The translations under genes were made by a program, and so were the position numbers. Shown piece after piece: positions 1-5,111 of a stretch of DNA of 15,704 nucleotides (position 1 is the stretch's first letter; the number at the start of each line of letters is the position of its first letter). The notes beneath the pieces are model-generated. The model was not told the origin of the DNA, searched no databases, and worked only from the letters and a program-made list of their open reading frames with translations. Source of the stretch: JAZGEG01 sp964346665. Lineage in GTDB: Archaea; Aenigmatarchaeota; Aenigmatarchaeia; QMZP01; QMZT01. Location: assembly GCA_964346665.1 (NCBI GenBank), contig CAYFVC010000051.1, positions 1 through 15,704 on the forward strand. The letters run 5' to 3'.

Positions 1-1
1 C

Positions 2-598
2 ATTGAGAATCTTTTTATTAATAGAAATGACGTTTACCCAAGGCAGTTGGATGGACTTAACGAATACAAAGTTATTAAAGAGAAAATAAATAAAGACTTA
101 ATAGCAAGACATTTGAGCGGTGAAATAACAATTGGTTCTTTCCAGATAAAACCAGATGATAACAAAGTTAAATGGATATGCTTCGACTTCGATGGACATT
201 TGGCAGAAGAACTTGAAAAGGCAAAAAAGCTTTTCAATAAACTGAAAGAGAAGGGATTCAATCCTCTGCTCGAATTCAGCGGAAGGAGAGGTTACCATGT
301 GTGGCTTTTTGTCGAGCCGATTGACGCCTCAGTTGCCAGAAAATTCGCAATAGAGATTTCAAAAGAGGCAAAACCTCATGAGGTATTCCCAAGACAGGTT
401 AAAATTGAAAAGGACGAGTTCGGTGGGCAGGTTAAGATCCCAATAGGCTTCCATAGGGTTTCCGGGAAAAGAAGCTTATTTTTCGATGAAAATTTCAAGC
501 AACTTTCCGAGAGCGAAAGCAGAAAACTTCTGATAAAAATTAACGATCAGCAAAGGGATGTTGTTAAGATAAAGAGTTTAGGAGAATTCTTCGAGTGA
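2..598 (+). CDS. TOTE-type archaeo-eukaryotic primase (AEP) domain protein, 5'-truncated by window edge
   Basis: The reading frame is open from base 2, so the gene begins outside the window; the TTG at 47 is probably internal. About 198 residues are visible. The first ones read LFINRNDVYPRQ, which resembles the 'LF..R.DVYp' entry of TOTE-type AEP domains. Then come an HLSGEITIGSF block, the metal-binding DxD motif in CFDFDG, and FSGRRGYHVWLF, which matches the G-x-HxW segment holding the AEP motif II histidine. A GGQVKIPIGFHRVSGKRSLFF block matches the conserved 'G..I.LPl..H' region. AEP enzymes make primers or extend nucleic acids with NTPs/dNTPs; TOTE versions occur in conflict or mobile systems, usually with a helicase. 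No helicase follows here, since the protein stops just after the AEP domain. It overlaps tcmP tail to tail by 21 bp. The family call rests on remembered motifs, not a search. Confidence 0.72.
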   Translation: MENLFINRNDVYPRQLDGLNEYKVIKEKINKDLIARHLSGEITIGSFQIKPDDNKVKWICFDFDGHLAEELEKAKKLFNKLKEKGFNPLLEFSGRRGYHVWLFVEPIDASVARKFAIEISKEAKPHEVFPRQVKIEKDEFGGQVKIPIGFHRVSGKRSLFFDENFKQLSESESRKLLIKINDQQRDVVKIKSLGEFFE

Positions 599-1456
599 GG
601 AATAACCTTTTAACATGAAATATTCTTTTGCCCAATCTAGTTTTTTATATCTTTTTACATAGGTTTGAAAACTCTTGAAAATTGAACCAGCCTTTGGGTG
701 ACTTGTTACAAAAACTAAATAGTATATAACATTCCCTTTATCCTTTTTTATACCTCTCCCTAACTGGGTCACCTCGATAAAAAATGGCTCATTCTCGTAA
801 ATTTCCCTTAACTGGACAATAAAGGCTTCTAAGAAACCTTTATGAATAGGTTCACTGGTTCTTCTATATTTATCAACATAAATCCTCCATTTCTTATTCC
901 CATAGTAGTTGTCTATATACTCGGGATGCTGTTGATAATCTAACTGCATAGTATACGTCATGTGATTTATTAACAACTCCGGTCTTCTTACAAATTCTTT
1001 ACCATAATAATCTTTCGATTCATGCTTAGATATCGATTCTACCGTAGACCATAACAATTGTGTATGTTTTGTGGGATCAATAAAGAATAAACTATGCTCA
1101 TCTTTGGGAATTTTCTCAAGAATATCGTTTATAATCAAATTCGCGTCTTTGTTGAATATATTCTTTAGTAGTTCTGGGAAACTGCCGAGATTTTTTCTTA
1201 AATTGATTATGATTTTTGAATCATTATCATTAAAAATACATATAAACGGATATGGGGATGTTTTGTACCACTTGGCAGCTATTTTTGGTGAACCAGCCCA
1301 TATGTCTTTCGGATTATCACATTCGCATATCCCATCTCCACAATATAAGTCAATATAATAAAATGCCCTCTTTCTCCTTTTTTGAACATCGACACAAATC
1401 TTAAGATAATTATCTAATAACCAATGTTTTATTTTAGAATGAAATTCTGTATGCAT
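578..1456 (-). CDS. tcmP: Three-Cys-motif partner protein TcmP
   Basis: This 292-residue protein matches the TcmP family, whose members are regularly encoded next to a protein with a C-x3-C-x2-C radical-SAM-like motif, as here. Near residues 30-60 it has FYYIDLYCGDG followed by an AGSPKIAAKW segment, resembling the Rossmann-type 'DLFAGPG...GSPLIA' start of TcmP. A FFIDPTKHTQLLW segment in the middle matches the 'vDPfG....w' region of the family. The fold looks like an S-adenosylmethionine-dependent methyltransferase; the substrate is unknown and nucleic acid is only a guess. ATG at 1456 is preceded by an AAGTGAT Shine-Dalgarno-like stretch that begins right after the stop of the upstream radical SAM gene (9-nt gap), so the two form one operon. 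Its last 21 bp overlap the end of the opposing primase gene. Base composition is AT-rich compared with the ribosomal region. Confidence 0.8.
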   Translation of the reverse strand: MHTEFHSKIKHWLLDNYLKICVDVQKRRKRAFYYIDLYCGDGICECDNPKDIWAGSPKIAAKWYKTSPYPFICIFNDNDSKIIINLRKNLGSFPELLKNIFNKDANLIINDILEKIPKDEHSLFFIDPTKHTQLLWSTVESISKHESKDYYGKEFVRRPELLINHMTYTMQLDYQQHPEYIDNYYGNKKWRIYVDKYRRTSEPIHKGFLEAFIVQLREIYENEPFFIEVTQLGRGIKKDKGNVIYYLVFVTSHPKAGSIFKSFQTYVKRYKKLDWAKEYFMLKGYSSLEEFS

Positions 1457-1465
1457 TTTATCACT

Positions 1466-2440
1466 TTATATACAATTACACCTTATCTTTCTGTAGTCCA
1501 TCCCAAGCCTGTTCCACATCTCTATTGTTTCCTTGCACATGGCGACATTTTTGAAATTGTGGTTTTCTTTGAGATAGTTGAATAGTATAGAATATATTTT
1601 GAACCTAGTATCGGAATCAAGCTTTTTACCCCAGTTTGATCTTTCTGAAAGGTATTTTGTCCAGCTCGTGTCTTTGCAGTTGTTTATCGTGCTTTGGAGA
1701 CCTCTTGGGGATCCTGCCGTTATCCTCTCCGGAGTGAATTTTTCGAAGATTTTGTCTATGAGGGACTTGTAAGAAACCTGCCAGTTTTTTATAGGAACGA
1801 TTGGATCTATCCTTAACCTTATTTCGTATCCAATCTCAGACAATTTTTTCGCTGCTGTTAATCTTTTCCTTGGTGACGGTGCCTTTTCCCATCTTTTGGA
1901 AACAGGAAAAGCGTTAACAGTGAAGCTTATTATTGGATCATGGCTGGTTCTATTATTTACTAGGTTTCTTATGTAATTGGCCTTGCTGAGGAACAAGACT
2001 CTGTGCTTTTTCTGGGTGGCGAAAATGGGCAGAACAAGTTCTGAAAGAGCGTATCCGTTATTTTCAAACATGAGCGAATCTGCAAGTTCACCTGTATTAA
2101 GAACTTCTTTGGGGTAATAGTTCCCGTGGTTTGTTTCCTCTAGAAATTTCTCTAAATGGAGTCTTACTTTACAATAATCTTTTGGTTTCGGTGCGGTTTT
2201 TTGCGGTAAGAATCTCAAAGTTCCCTTGAGATAGCACCATGCACAGTCAAAAGGGCAGCCATTAGCCCATTTTAACTCAAGGAAGTGAGGACAAACCACA
2301 TCAGTCGGTTTTTGAGGTGGAGGAGTCCTGTCGAATCTTTTTATTATTGAACCGTCTCCTACTTGCTTGACCAATCTTAAAACAGAACCGTCAAGTTGTT
2401 TATATAATCCATACTTTATTGAGACCTTTTCAGATCTCAC
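1466..2440 (-). CDS. Radical SAM protein, SPL-like, TcmP partner
   Basis: About 324 residues. The radical SAM cluster motif GCPFDCAWCY (C-x3-C-x2-C; Cys 62, 66, 69 from the chosen start) should bind a [4Fe-4S] cluster that cleaves S-adenosylmethionine. The NTGELADSL, VLFLSKANYI and LRIDPIVP segments fit the TIM-barrel core of spore photoproduct lyase-like proteins. The C-terminus carries AMCKE and a terminal CNC, a possible extra metal site. I chose GTG at 2440, not the ATG at 2515, because a GAGGTG Shine-Dalgarno sits 6 nt upstream and a TATA-like element (2482-2490) lies within the longer version; the extra 25 residues of the longer form look unlike this family. It is followed by tcmP after 9 nt. 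A DNA/RNA repair or modification role is plausible from family and partner, but the substrate is unknown. Confidence 0.78.
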   Translation of the reverse strand: MRSEKVSIKYGLYKQLDGSVLRLVKQVGDGSIIKRFDRTPPPQKPTDVVCPHFLELKWANGCPFDCAWCYLKGTLRFLPQKTAPKPKDYCKVRLHLEKFLEETNHGNYYPKEVLNTGELADSLMFENNGYALSELVLPIFATQKKHRVLFLSKANYIRNLVNNRTSHDPIISFTVNAFPVSKRWEKAPSPRKRLTAAKKLSEIGYEIRLRIDPIVPIKNWQVSYKSLIDKIFEKFTPERITAGSPRGLQSTINNCKDTSWTKYLSERSNWGKKLDSDTRFKIYSILFNYLKENHNFKNVAMCKETIEMWNRLGMDYRKIRCNCI

Positions 2441-2481
2441 GCCCAACACCTCAAACCCTCTATTGAAATATTGTAAGCAAA

Positions 2482-2490
2482 TTATAAAAA
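2482..2490 (-). promoter_or_regulatory. TATA-like box of the radical SAM-tcmP operon
   Basis: On the minus strand this reads TTTTTATAA. It would place transcription start near 2460, about 20 nt upstream of the chosen GTG (2440) and just upstream of the GAGGTG Shine-Dalgarno (2447-2452). This supports the shorter start. Confidence 0.45.
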
Positions 2491-2535
2491 TCATGTTTAA
2501 ACATTTTATCGGCATTTATCCGCATTATTTATTTA

Positions 2536-2571
2536 AAACTCCTGCAAAGATTTTAATCCGTGCAGGAGTTT
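2536..2571. repeat. 11-bp perfect inverted repeat with 14-nt loop
   Basis: AAACTCCTGCA (2536-2546) and TGCAGGAGTTT (2561-2571) are perfect inverted copies. They lie between the tRNA-Ser 3' end and the promoter of the radical SAM operon, about 45-90 bp upstream of its TATA-like box. As RNA on either strand the repeat would form a hairpin, and on the minus strand it is followed by an AT-rich tract. It could be an operator, a terminator hairpin or an element-end remnant. Confidence 0.6.
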
Positions 2572-2621
2572 CATTTCAGTTGTAACGCTTGGGCAAAAAA
2601 ATCCCAGGAGTTTCATCTCAG
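2563..2621. repeat. 17-bp direct repeat pair, 42-bp period
   Basis: CAGGAGTTTCATTTCAG (2563-2579) and CAGGAGTTTCATCTCAG (2605-2621) differ at one base. The first overlaps the right arm of the inverted repeat at 2536-2571. The second ends 7 bp from the tRNA-Ser 3' end. On the minus strand each contains CTGARATGAAAC, faintly like the D'/C' boxes of a C/D sRNA, but a convincing guide RNA cannot be built. Confidence 0.6.
2591..2605 (-). terminator. T-tract terminator of tRNA-Ser
   Basis: The minus strand reads GGGATTTTTTTGCCC. The T7 run (plus-strand A7 at 2595-2601) lies 27 nt downstream of the tRNA 3' end; archaeal RNA polymerase terminates at such runs. The flanking GGG/CCC adds a minor 3-bp symmetry. 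Confidence 0.6.
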
Positions 2622-2641
2622 CCAGTACGCTGGGGGCAGGA

Positions 2642-2690
2642 ATTTCGAAGTGGCTGCGGGATGGATGGAAACCCGCAGGCGGTTTCCATT
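2642..2690 (-). other. tRNA-Ser intron 4, T-loop position 59/60 (49 nt)
   Basis: A textbook BHB: T-stem GCAGG/CCTGC as outer helix, TTCG/CGAA as a perfect central helix, 3-nt bulges AAA and ATT. Cutting after the second base of each bulge joins TTCGAA to T, giving a consensus 7-nt T-loop. The intron has two alternative hairpins, TGGAAAC/GTTTCCA or TGCGGG/CCCGCA. Confidence 0.85.
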
Positions 2691-2710
2691 TTCGAACCTG
2701 CGCGGGCGAA

Positions 2711-2742
2711 CGCAAACCGAAGCAGTTGAAACCTGCTTCAAC
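2711..2742 (-). other. tRNA-Ser intron 3, variable arm (about 32 nt)
   Basis: GGGCG/CGCCC is the outer helix, TAAA/TTTG the central helix (one G-T pair), AGG the 5' bulge and CGTT a 4-nt 3' bulge. The inner hairpin is TTGAAGCAG/CTGCTTCGG with loop GTTTCAA. The 4-nt bulge leaves the exact 3' cut ambiguous (2711 or 2710). The alternative, an uninterrupted variable arm of about 50 nt, is less likely. Confidence 0.6.
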
Positions 2743-2760
2743 CTTTTACGCCCAATGGAT

Positions 2761-2798
2761 ATCTCTTATTCACAGGCTTTTCGCCTCATAATATCCAA
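2761..2798 (-). other. tRNA-Ser intron 2, canonical position 37/38 (38 nt)
   Basis: It lies directly after the base 3' of the CGA anticodon. The outer helix is the anticodon stem ATGGA/TCCAT. The central helix CTC(G)/(A)GAG has three pairs and one mismatch. The intron includes an AGGC/GCCT hairpin with an A-rich loop. Its TGGATAT can also pair with ATATCCA, spanning the intron end and the 3' anticodon stem, a competing fold. Confidence 0.75.
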
Positions 2799-2814
2799 CT
2801 CGAGTCCATCGCCT

Positions 2815-2852
2815 TAGGTTCGACCAGCGTAAGGTGAACTTACGCACAGCGT
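2815..2852 (-). other. tRNA-Ser intron 1, D-loop (38 nt)
   Basis: GGTT (exon) pairs with AACC (intron 3' part) as the 4-bp central helix. The 3-nt bulges are CAA and TAA, and cutting after the second bulge base joins GGTTCA to AGGCG, a normal serine D-loop. The intron contains a 7-bp hairpin GCGTAAG/CTTACGC with loop TTCAC. The outer helix is weak (2 bp), so this is a relaxed BHB. Confidence 0.7.
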
Positions 2853-2897
2853 TGAACCGGGCTCGGCCACCCCAGCATCATTCGCTAGTTTCAGTAT

Positions 2898-2907
2898 TTA
2901 TTAATAA
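2898..2907. promoter_or_regulatory. Palindromic shared TATA box of tRNA-Ser and the sulfur-carrier operon
   Basis: TTATTAATAA is a perfect palindrome. Its centre is about 26 bp from the tRNA 5' end (2876) and about 28 bp from the divergent ATG (2931), the standard archaeal TATA-to-start distance both ways. A leaderless mRNA is implied on the plus side. A second AT-rich stretch at 2913-2924 is too close to the ATG. Confidence 0.6.
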
Positions 2908-2930
2908 CTCGGTTTTTTATATTAAAGGTT

Positions 2931-3131
2931 ATGAAAATCGTCGTACATGTTATGAACAAGAAGAAATGTATTGAGGTTCCGGAAAGATCAAAGGTCATAG
3001 ACATTATGAGAAAAGTCAACGTAAACCCGGAAACAGTTATTGTAAAAAGAGGGGACAACATACTCTTAGAAGACGAAGTTCTAAGGAAAAACGACAAGCT
3101 GGAACTTATAAGGATAATCTCAGGTGGGTAA
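2931..3131 (+). CDS. Ubiquitin-like sulfur carrier protein (ThiS/MoaD/SAMP-TtuB type)
   Basis: This 66-residue protein has the beta-grasp pattern of ThiS/MoaD/SAMP proteins and ends in Ser-Gly-Gly. In this family the terminal Gly is adenylated by an E1-like enzyme and turned into a thiocarboxylate that donates sulfur. The next gene, 1 nt downstream, is a TtuA/Ncs6-type tRNA thiolation enzyme, so a TtuB/SAMP2-like role in tRNA 2-thiouridine synthesis is the best reading; thiamine or molybdopterin sulfur transfer is less likely. No E1 gene is in the window. The last codons, GGT-GGG-TAA, also provide the GGTGGGT Shine-Dalgarno of the next gene, which couples the two. Transcription probably starts at or next to the ATG from the shared TATA box. 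Confidence 0.8.
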   Translation: MKIVVHVMNKKKCIEVPERSKVIDIMRKVNVNPETVIVKRGDNILLEDEVLRKNDKLELIRIISGG

Positions 3132-3132
3132 A

Positions 3133-4059
3133 ATGAAATGTTCAAAATGCGGGGATAAAGCGGTCTTCCATCGCAAGTACGAAGGTTCATATTTGTGCAG
3201 TAAACACTTCATAGCGAGTGTTGAAAGCAAGGTAAAGAAAACCATAAGAAAGGATAAGATGATCGAGCGTGGCGATAGAATAGCTTTTGCCTTGTCCGGA
3301 GGGAAGGATTCGTCCGCCGTTTTGTATTTGATCAAGAAGGTTTTCAGTGAGAGAGGGGATCTCGAATTTTTCGCGATATCGATAGATGAGGGGATACCTG
3401 GATACAGGAAGGAAAGCCTGAAGATCGCGAAAAGGCTTTGTAAGAAGTTCGGTGTTAAGCATCACGTTTTTTCATTCAGGAAGGAGTTCGGAAGGGAACT
3501 CAGCGAAAAGGTCAGGAAGATTAGGAAATCGGATACGTGGGAGGGGACAGCATGCACGTATTGTGGTCTCGCTCGAAGGTGGTTAGTGAACAAAAAAGCA
3601 AGGGAACTAGGGGCGAAAAAAATCGTTTTTGGAATGAATCTGGACGATGAAATACAGGGGATAATGATGGATTACGTGAGAGGGGATTTGGTTCGGCTTT
3701 CAAGAATGGGCGGTGAGCCGATCATCAGAGACAAACTCTTCACCCCGAGGATAAAGCCTTTCAGGGAAATTCCAGAGAAGGAGATCGGGTTGTACGCGAT
3801 CTTAGTTGGCTTGGAAATACACGAGAACGAATGCCCTTATTTGGAAGGGCCGAGGTTTCGAGTTCGAAATTTTCTCAATGATATCGAGGCCGAAAGCCCA
3901 GGGATGAAGTTTTCAGTTCTTAAGACTTTCGAAAAGATTTTGCCATGTGTGAGGGAGCTCGTGAAAAAAGAGAAGGTCAAGATCGTGAAGTGTTCGGAAT
4001 GCGGGGAACCGAGCTCGCAAAAAGTTTGTAAGACCTGCGAATTGTGGAGGGTTGAGTAA
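3133..4059 (+). CDS. tRNA 2-thiolation enzyme, TtuA/Ncs6 (TtcA-like PP-loop ATPase)
   Basis: About 308 residues from ATG 3133, which has GGTGGGT 4 nt upstream; an in-frame GTG at 3124 overlaps the previous gene and is less likely. An N-terminal zinc site (MKCSKCGDKA...YLCSKHF) is followed by the PP-loop SGGKDSSAV that adenylates the target uridine. The TACTYCGLARRW motif and a later ECPYLEG supply the three cysteines that hold the catalytic [4Fe-4S] cluster in this family. NLDDE with MMDYVRGD is the conserved core. The C-terminal zinc site is CSECG...CKTC. The enzyme uses a thiocarboxylated carrier, probably the upstream protein, to make s2U34 (Ncs6) or s2T54 (TtuA, common in thermophiles); the sequence alone does not decide which. 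Confidence 0.85.
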   Translation: MKCSKCGDKAVFHRKYEGSYLCSKHFIASVESKVKKTIRKDKMIERGDRIAFALSGGKDSSAVLYLIKKVFSERGDLEFFAISIDEGIPGYRKESLKIAKRLCKKFGVKHHVFSFRKEFGRELSEKVRKIRKSDTWEGTACTYCGLARRWLVNKKARELGAKKIVFGMNLDDEIQGIMMDYVRGDLVRLSRMGGEPIIRDKLFTPRIKPFREIPEKEIGLYAILVGLEIHENECPYLEGPRFRVRNFLNDIEAESPGMKFSVLKTFEKILPCVRELVKKEKVKIVKCSECGEPSSQKVCKTCELWRVE

Positions 4060-4128
4060 AGAAATCTTTTTAAAGCATAACACCGTTATTTTCTTTGCTG
4101 ATAACATAAGATAGGCAAAGTGATTTTT

Positions 4129-4446
4129 ATGGGGTCAACTGAGATCTGCGGTCTTGGTGAATTTTTTAATCAACAGCGTGAGGGAGGAAGAAAAATACAC
4201 TTATTAGGTTCAGATGTTTACTTACCAAAGGAACCTTTCAATCAAATTACATTATCATCTTCAGATGGTTATATTACATATAAATTTGGAAGGACGAATT
4301 CAAATGGTTTTTCAAAGAAGGTGGATACGCCCCAAACTTTACCAATTCCACAAGAATATAGAAATGGAAATGACTCTCTTCCTTTAAAAAAGGCTAAGGA
4401 AGGTTTTAAAAATTATTTCGAAGACTTTGGTATAGAATTATTATAA
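4129..4446 (+). CDS. Hypothetical protein, AT-rich orphan
   Basis: I do not recognise this 105-residue protein. The ATG at 4129 has a GTGAT Shine-Dalgarno-like stretch (4120-4124); a GTG at 4120 is an alternative start. A TATA-like TTTTTAAAG lies near 4067-4075. No signal peptide, membrane segment, zinc site or repeat is visible; the protein is polar, with one Cys, and ends in an amphipathic stretch (KKAKEGFKNYFEDFGIELL). Its codons are much AT-richer than those of the flanking ttuA-like and Bud32 genes, suggesting recent acquisition or weak selection. The stop overlaps the TATA element of Bud32. Confidence 0.6.
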   Translation: MGSTEICGLGEFFNQQREGGRKIHLLGSDVYLPKEPFNQITLSSSDGYITYKFGRTNSNGFSKKVDTPQTLPIPQEYRNGNDSLPLKKAKEGFKNYFEDFGIELL

Positions 4447-4448
4447 AC
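4438..4448 (+). promoter_or_regulatory. TATA box of the Bud32 gene
   Basis: TTATTATAAAC is centred about 27 bp upstream of ATG 4470 and overlaps the stop codon of the preceding orphan gene. No Shine-Dalgarno precedes the ATG, so the transcript is probably leaderless. Confidence 0.5.
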
Positions 4449-4469
4449 CCTTACCCTATTCTTATTCTT

Positions 4470-5072
4470 ATGAGAAAAATCATCCAGAGGGGAGCGGAAG
4501 CGATTCTTTATTTACGAGGGAAAGAGCTCGTTAAGGAGAGGATCAAGAAAGGGTATCGCCTGCCTGAGCTTGATTTGAAGATAAGGAAGCAGAGGACGAA
4601 AGGCGAAACGAAACTCATGGAGAGGTCGAGGGGTTCGAAGGTTCCCGTCCCGAAAGTTAGAATAGAGGATGAATTCAAGCTCGTGATGGAGTACGTGAAA
4701 GGTGAAAGAATCAAGGATATTCTGAACGGGATGGTTCCTGCAGAACGGGCGAAAGTGTGTGAAAGGATAGGGGAGATTATAGCGAAATTGCATGCAAACG
4801 GGGTGATACATGGAGATCTCACGACTTCGAACATGATCCTTAAGGGGAACGAAGTTTTCCTCATAGATTTCGGTCTTGGGAAGTTCTCGGAAAAGGTTGA
4901 GGATCAGGCTGTGGATCTGTTCCTGCTCTACGAGGCCTTGAAGTCAACTCATTTCCGGATGCTAGCGAAAAGCTGGGAAAGGATTGCGAATTCTTATTCT
5001 GAAAATTATTCAAAAGCGAAGGAAGTCCTCGCAAGGATAGAGAGTATTAAAAAAAGGAGAAGATATAAATAA
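4470..5072 (+). CDS. bud32: KEOPS complex kinase/ATPase Bud32
   Basis: A compact 200-residue kinase of Bud32/PRPK type. The N-terminal GAEAIL stretch is the Bud32 nucleotide loop, and the KEL/LVKERIKKGYR region matches the family, as does RLPELDLKIRKQRTKGETKLM. The catalytic loop is HGDLTTSNMI and the metal motif IDFGLG. It ends in the basic RRRYK tail that contacts tRNA/Kae1. Bud32 supports Kae1 in making t6A37 in tRNAs that read ANN codons. Here it is a separate gene, whereas many archaea carry a Kae1-Bud32 fusion; no Kae1 is in the window. It is followed by the ribosomal operon after 39 bp. Recognition is firm from the motifs and size. Confidence 0.93.
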   Translation: MRKIIQRGAEAILYLRGKELVKERIKKGYRLPELDLKIRKQRTKGETKLMERSRGSKVPVPKVRIEDEFKLVMEYVKGERIKDILNGMVPAERAKVCERIGEIIAKLHANGVIHGDLTTSNMILKGNEVFLIDFGLGKFSEKVEDQAVDLFLLYEALKSTHFRMLAKSWERIANSYSENYSKAKEVLARIESIKKRRRYK

Positions 5073-5111
5073 TCATTACTTCAATATAAACAGTATTTTG
5101 AAGGCGAGAAC

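Larger units (their letters stand above)
2628..2876 (-). tRNA. tRNA-Ser(CGA) interrupted by four predicted introns
   Basis: On the minus strand the acceptor halves GCTGGGG (2876-2870) and CCCCAGC (2635-2629) pair perfectly and are followed by discriminator G73 (2628), typical of tRNA-Ser. TG (8-9), D-stem GCC/GGC (2867-2865 with 2813-2811) and D-loop GAGCCCGGTT follow. The anticodon arm ATGGA-CTCGAG/A-TCCAT gives anticodon CGA (2802-2800). The variable-arm stem is GGGCG/CGCCC, and the T-stem GCAGG/CCTGC carries loop TTCGAA+T. Removing four introns (2815-2852, 2761-2798, about 2711-2742, 2642-2690) leaves exons of 24, 16, 18, 20 and 14 nt, or 92 nt, a normal serine tRNA length. CCA is not encoded. 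The 59/60 intron has a perfect canonical BHB; the others are relaxed. Total span is 249 bp, so default tRNA finders could miss it. Serine identity is supported by anticodon, G73 and the long variable arm. The variable-arm intron ends are uncertain by 1-2 nt. Confidence 0.9.

Noticed and set aside
47..598. TTG at 47 as the true start of the primase gene
   Set aside because: The frame continues upstream to the edge and encodes family-like residues (LFINRNDVYPRQ) before it.
2563..2621. CRISPR-like repeats
   Set aside because: There are only two imperfect 17-bp copies, with one intervening segment that holds the tRNA terminator, and no cas genes.
2563..2627. C/D box sRNA downstream of the tRNA
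   Set aside because: CTGARATGAAAC only loosely resembles D'/C' boxes, a proper C box (RTGATGA) is missing, and the T7 tract would stop transcription between the copies.
2533..2817. Open frames on both strands (about 60 and 85 codons) across the tRNA-Ser region
   Set aside because: They run through paired tRNA exons and introns, lack ribosome-binding sites and resemble no protein.
2628..2876. tRNA-Leu, RNase P RNA or SRP RNA as the identity of this structured region
   Set aside because: The discriminator is G73 and the anticodon CGA reads serine; no RNase P or SRP consensus helices are seen, and acceptor/T-stem pairing is complete for a tRNA.
4081..4120. Small inverted repeats upstream of the orphan gene (ATAAC/GTTAT, CTTTGC/GCAAAG)
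   Set aside because: Stems are 5-6 bp only and expected by chance in AT-rich DNA; no riboswitch consensus is seen.
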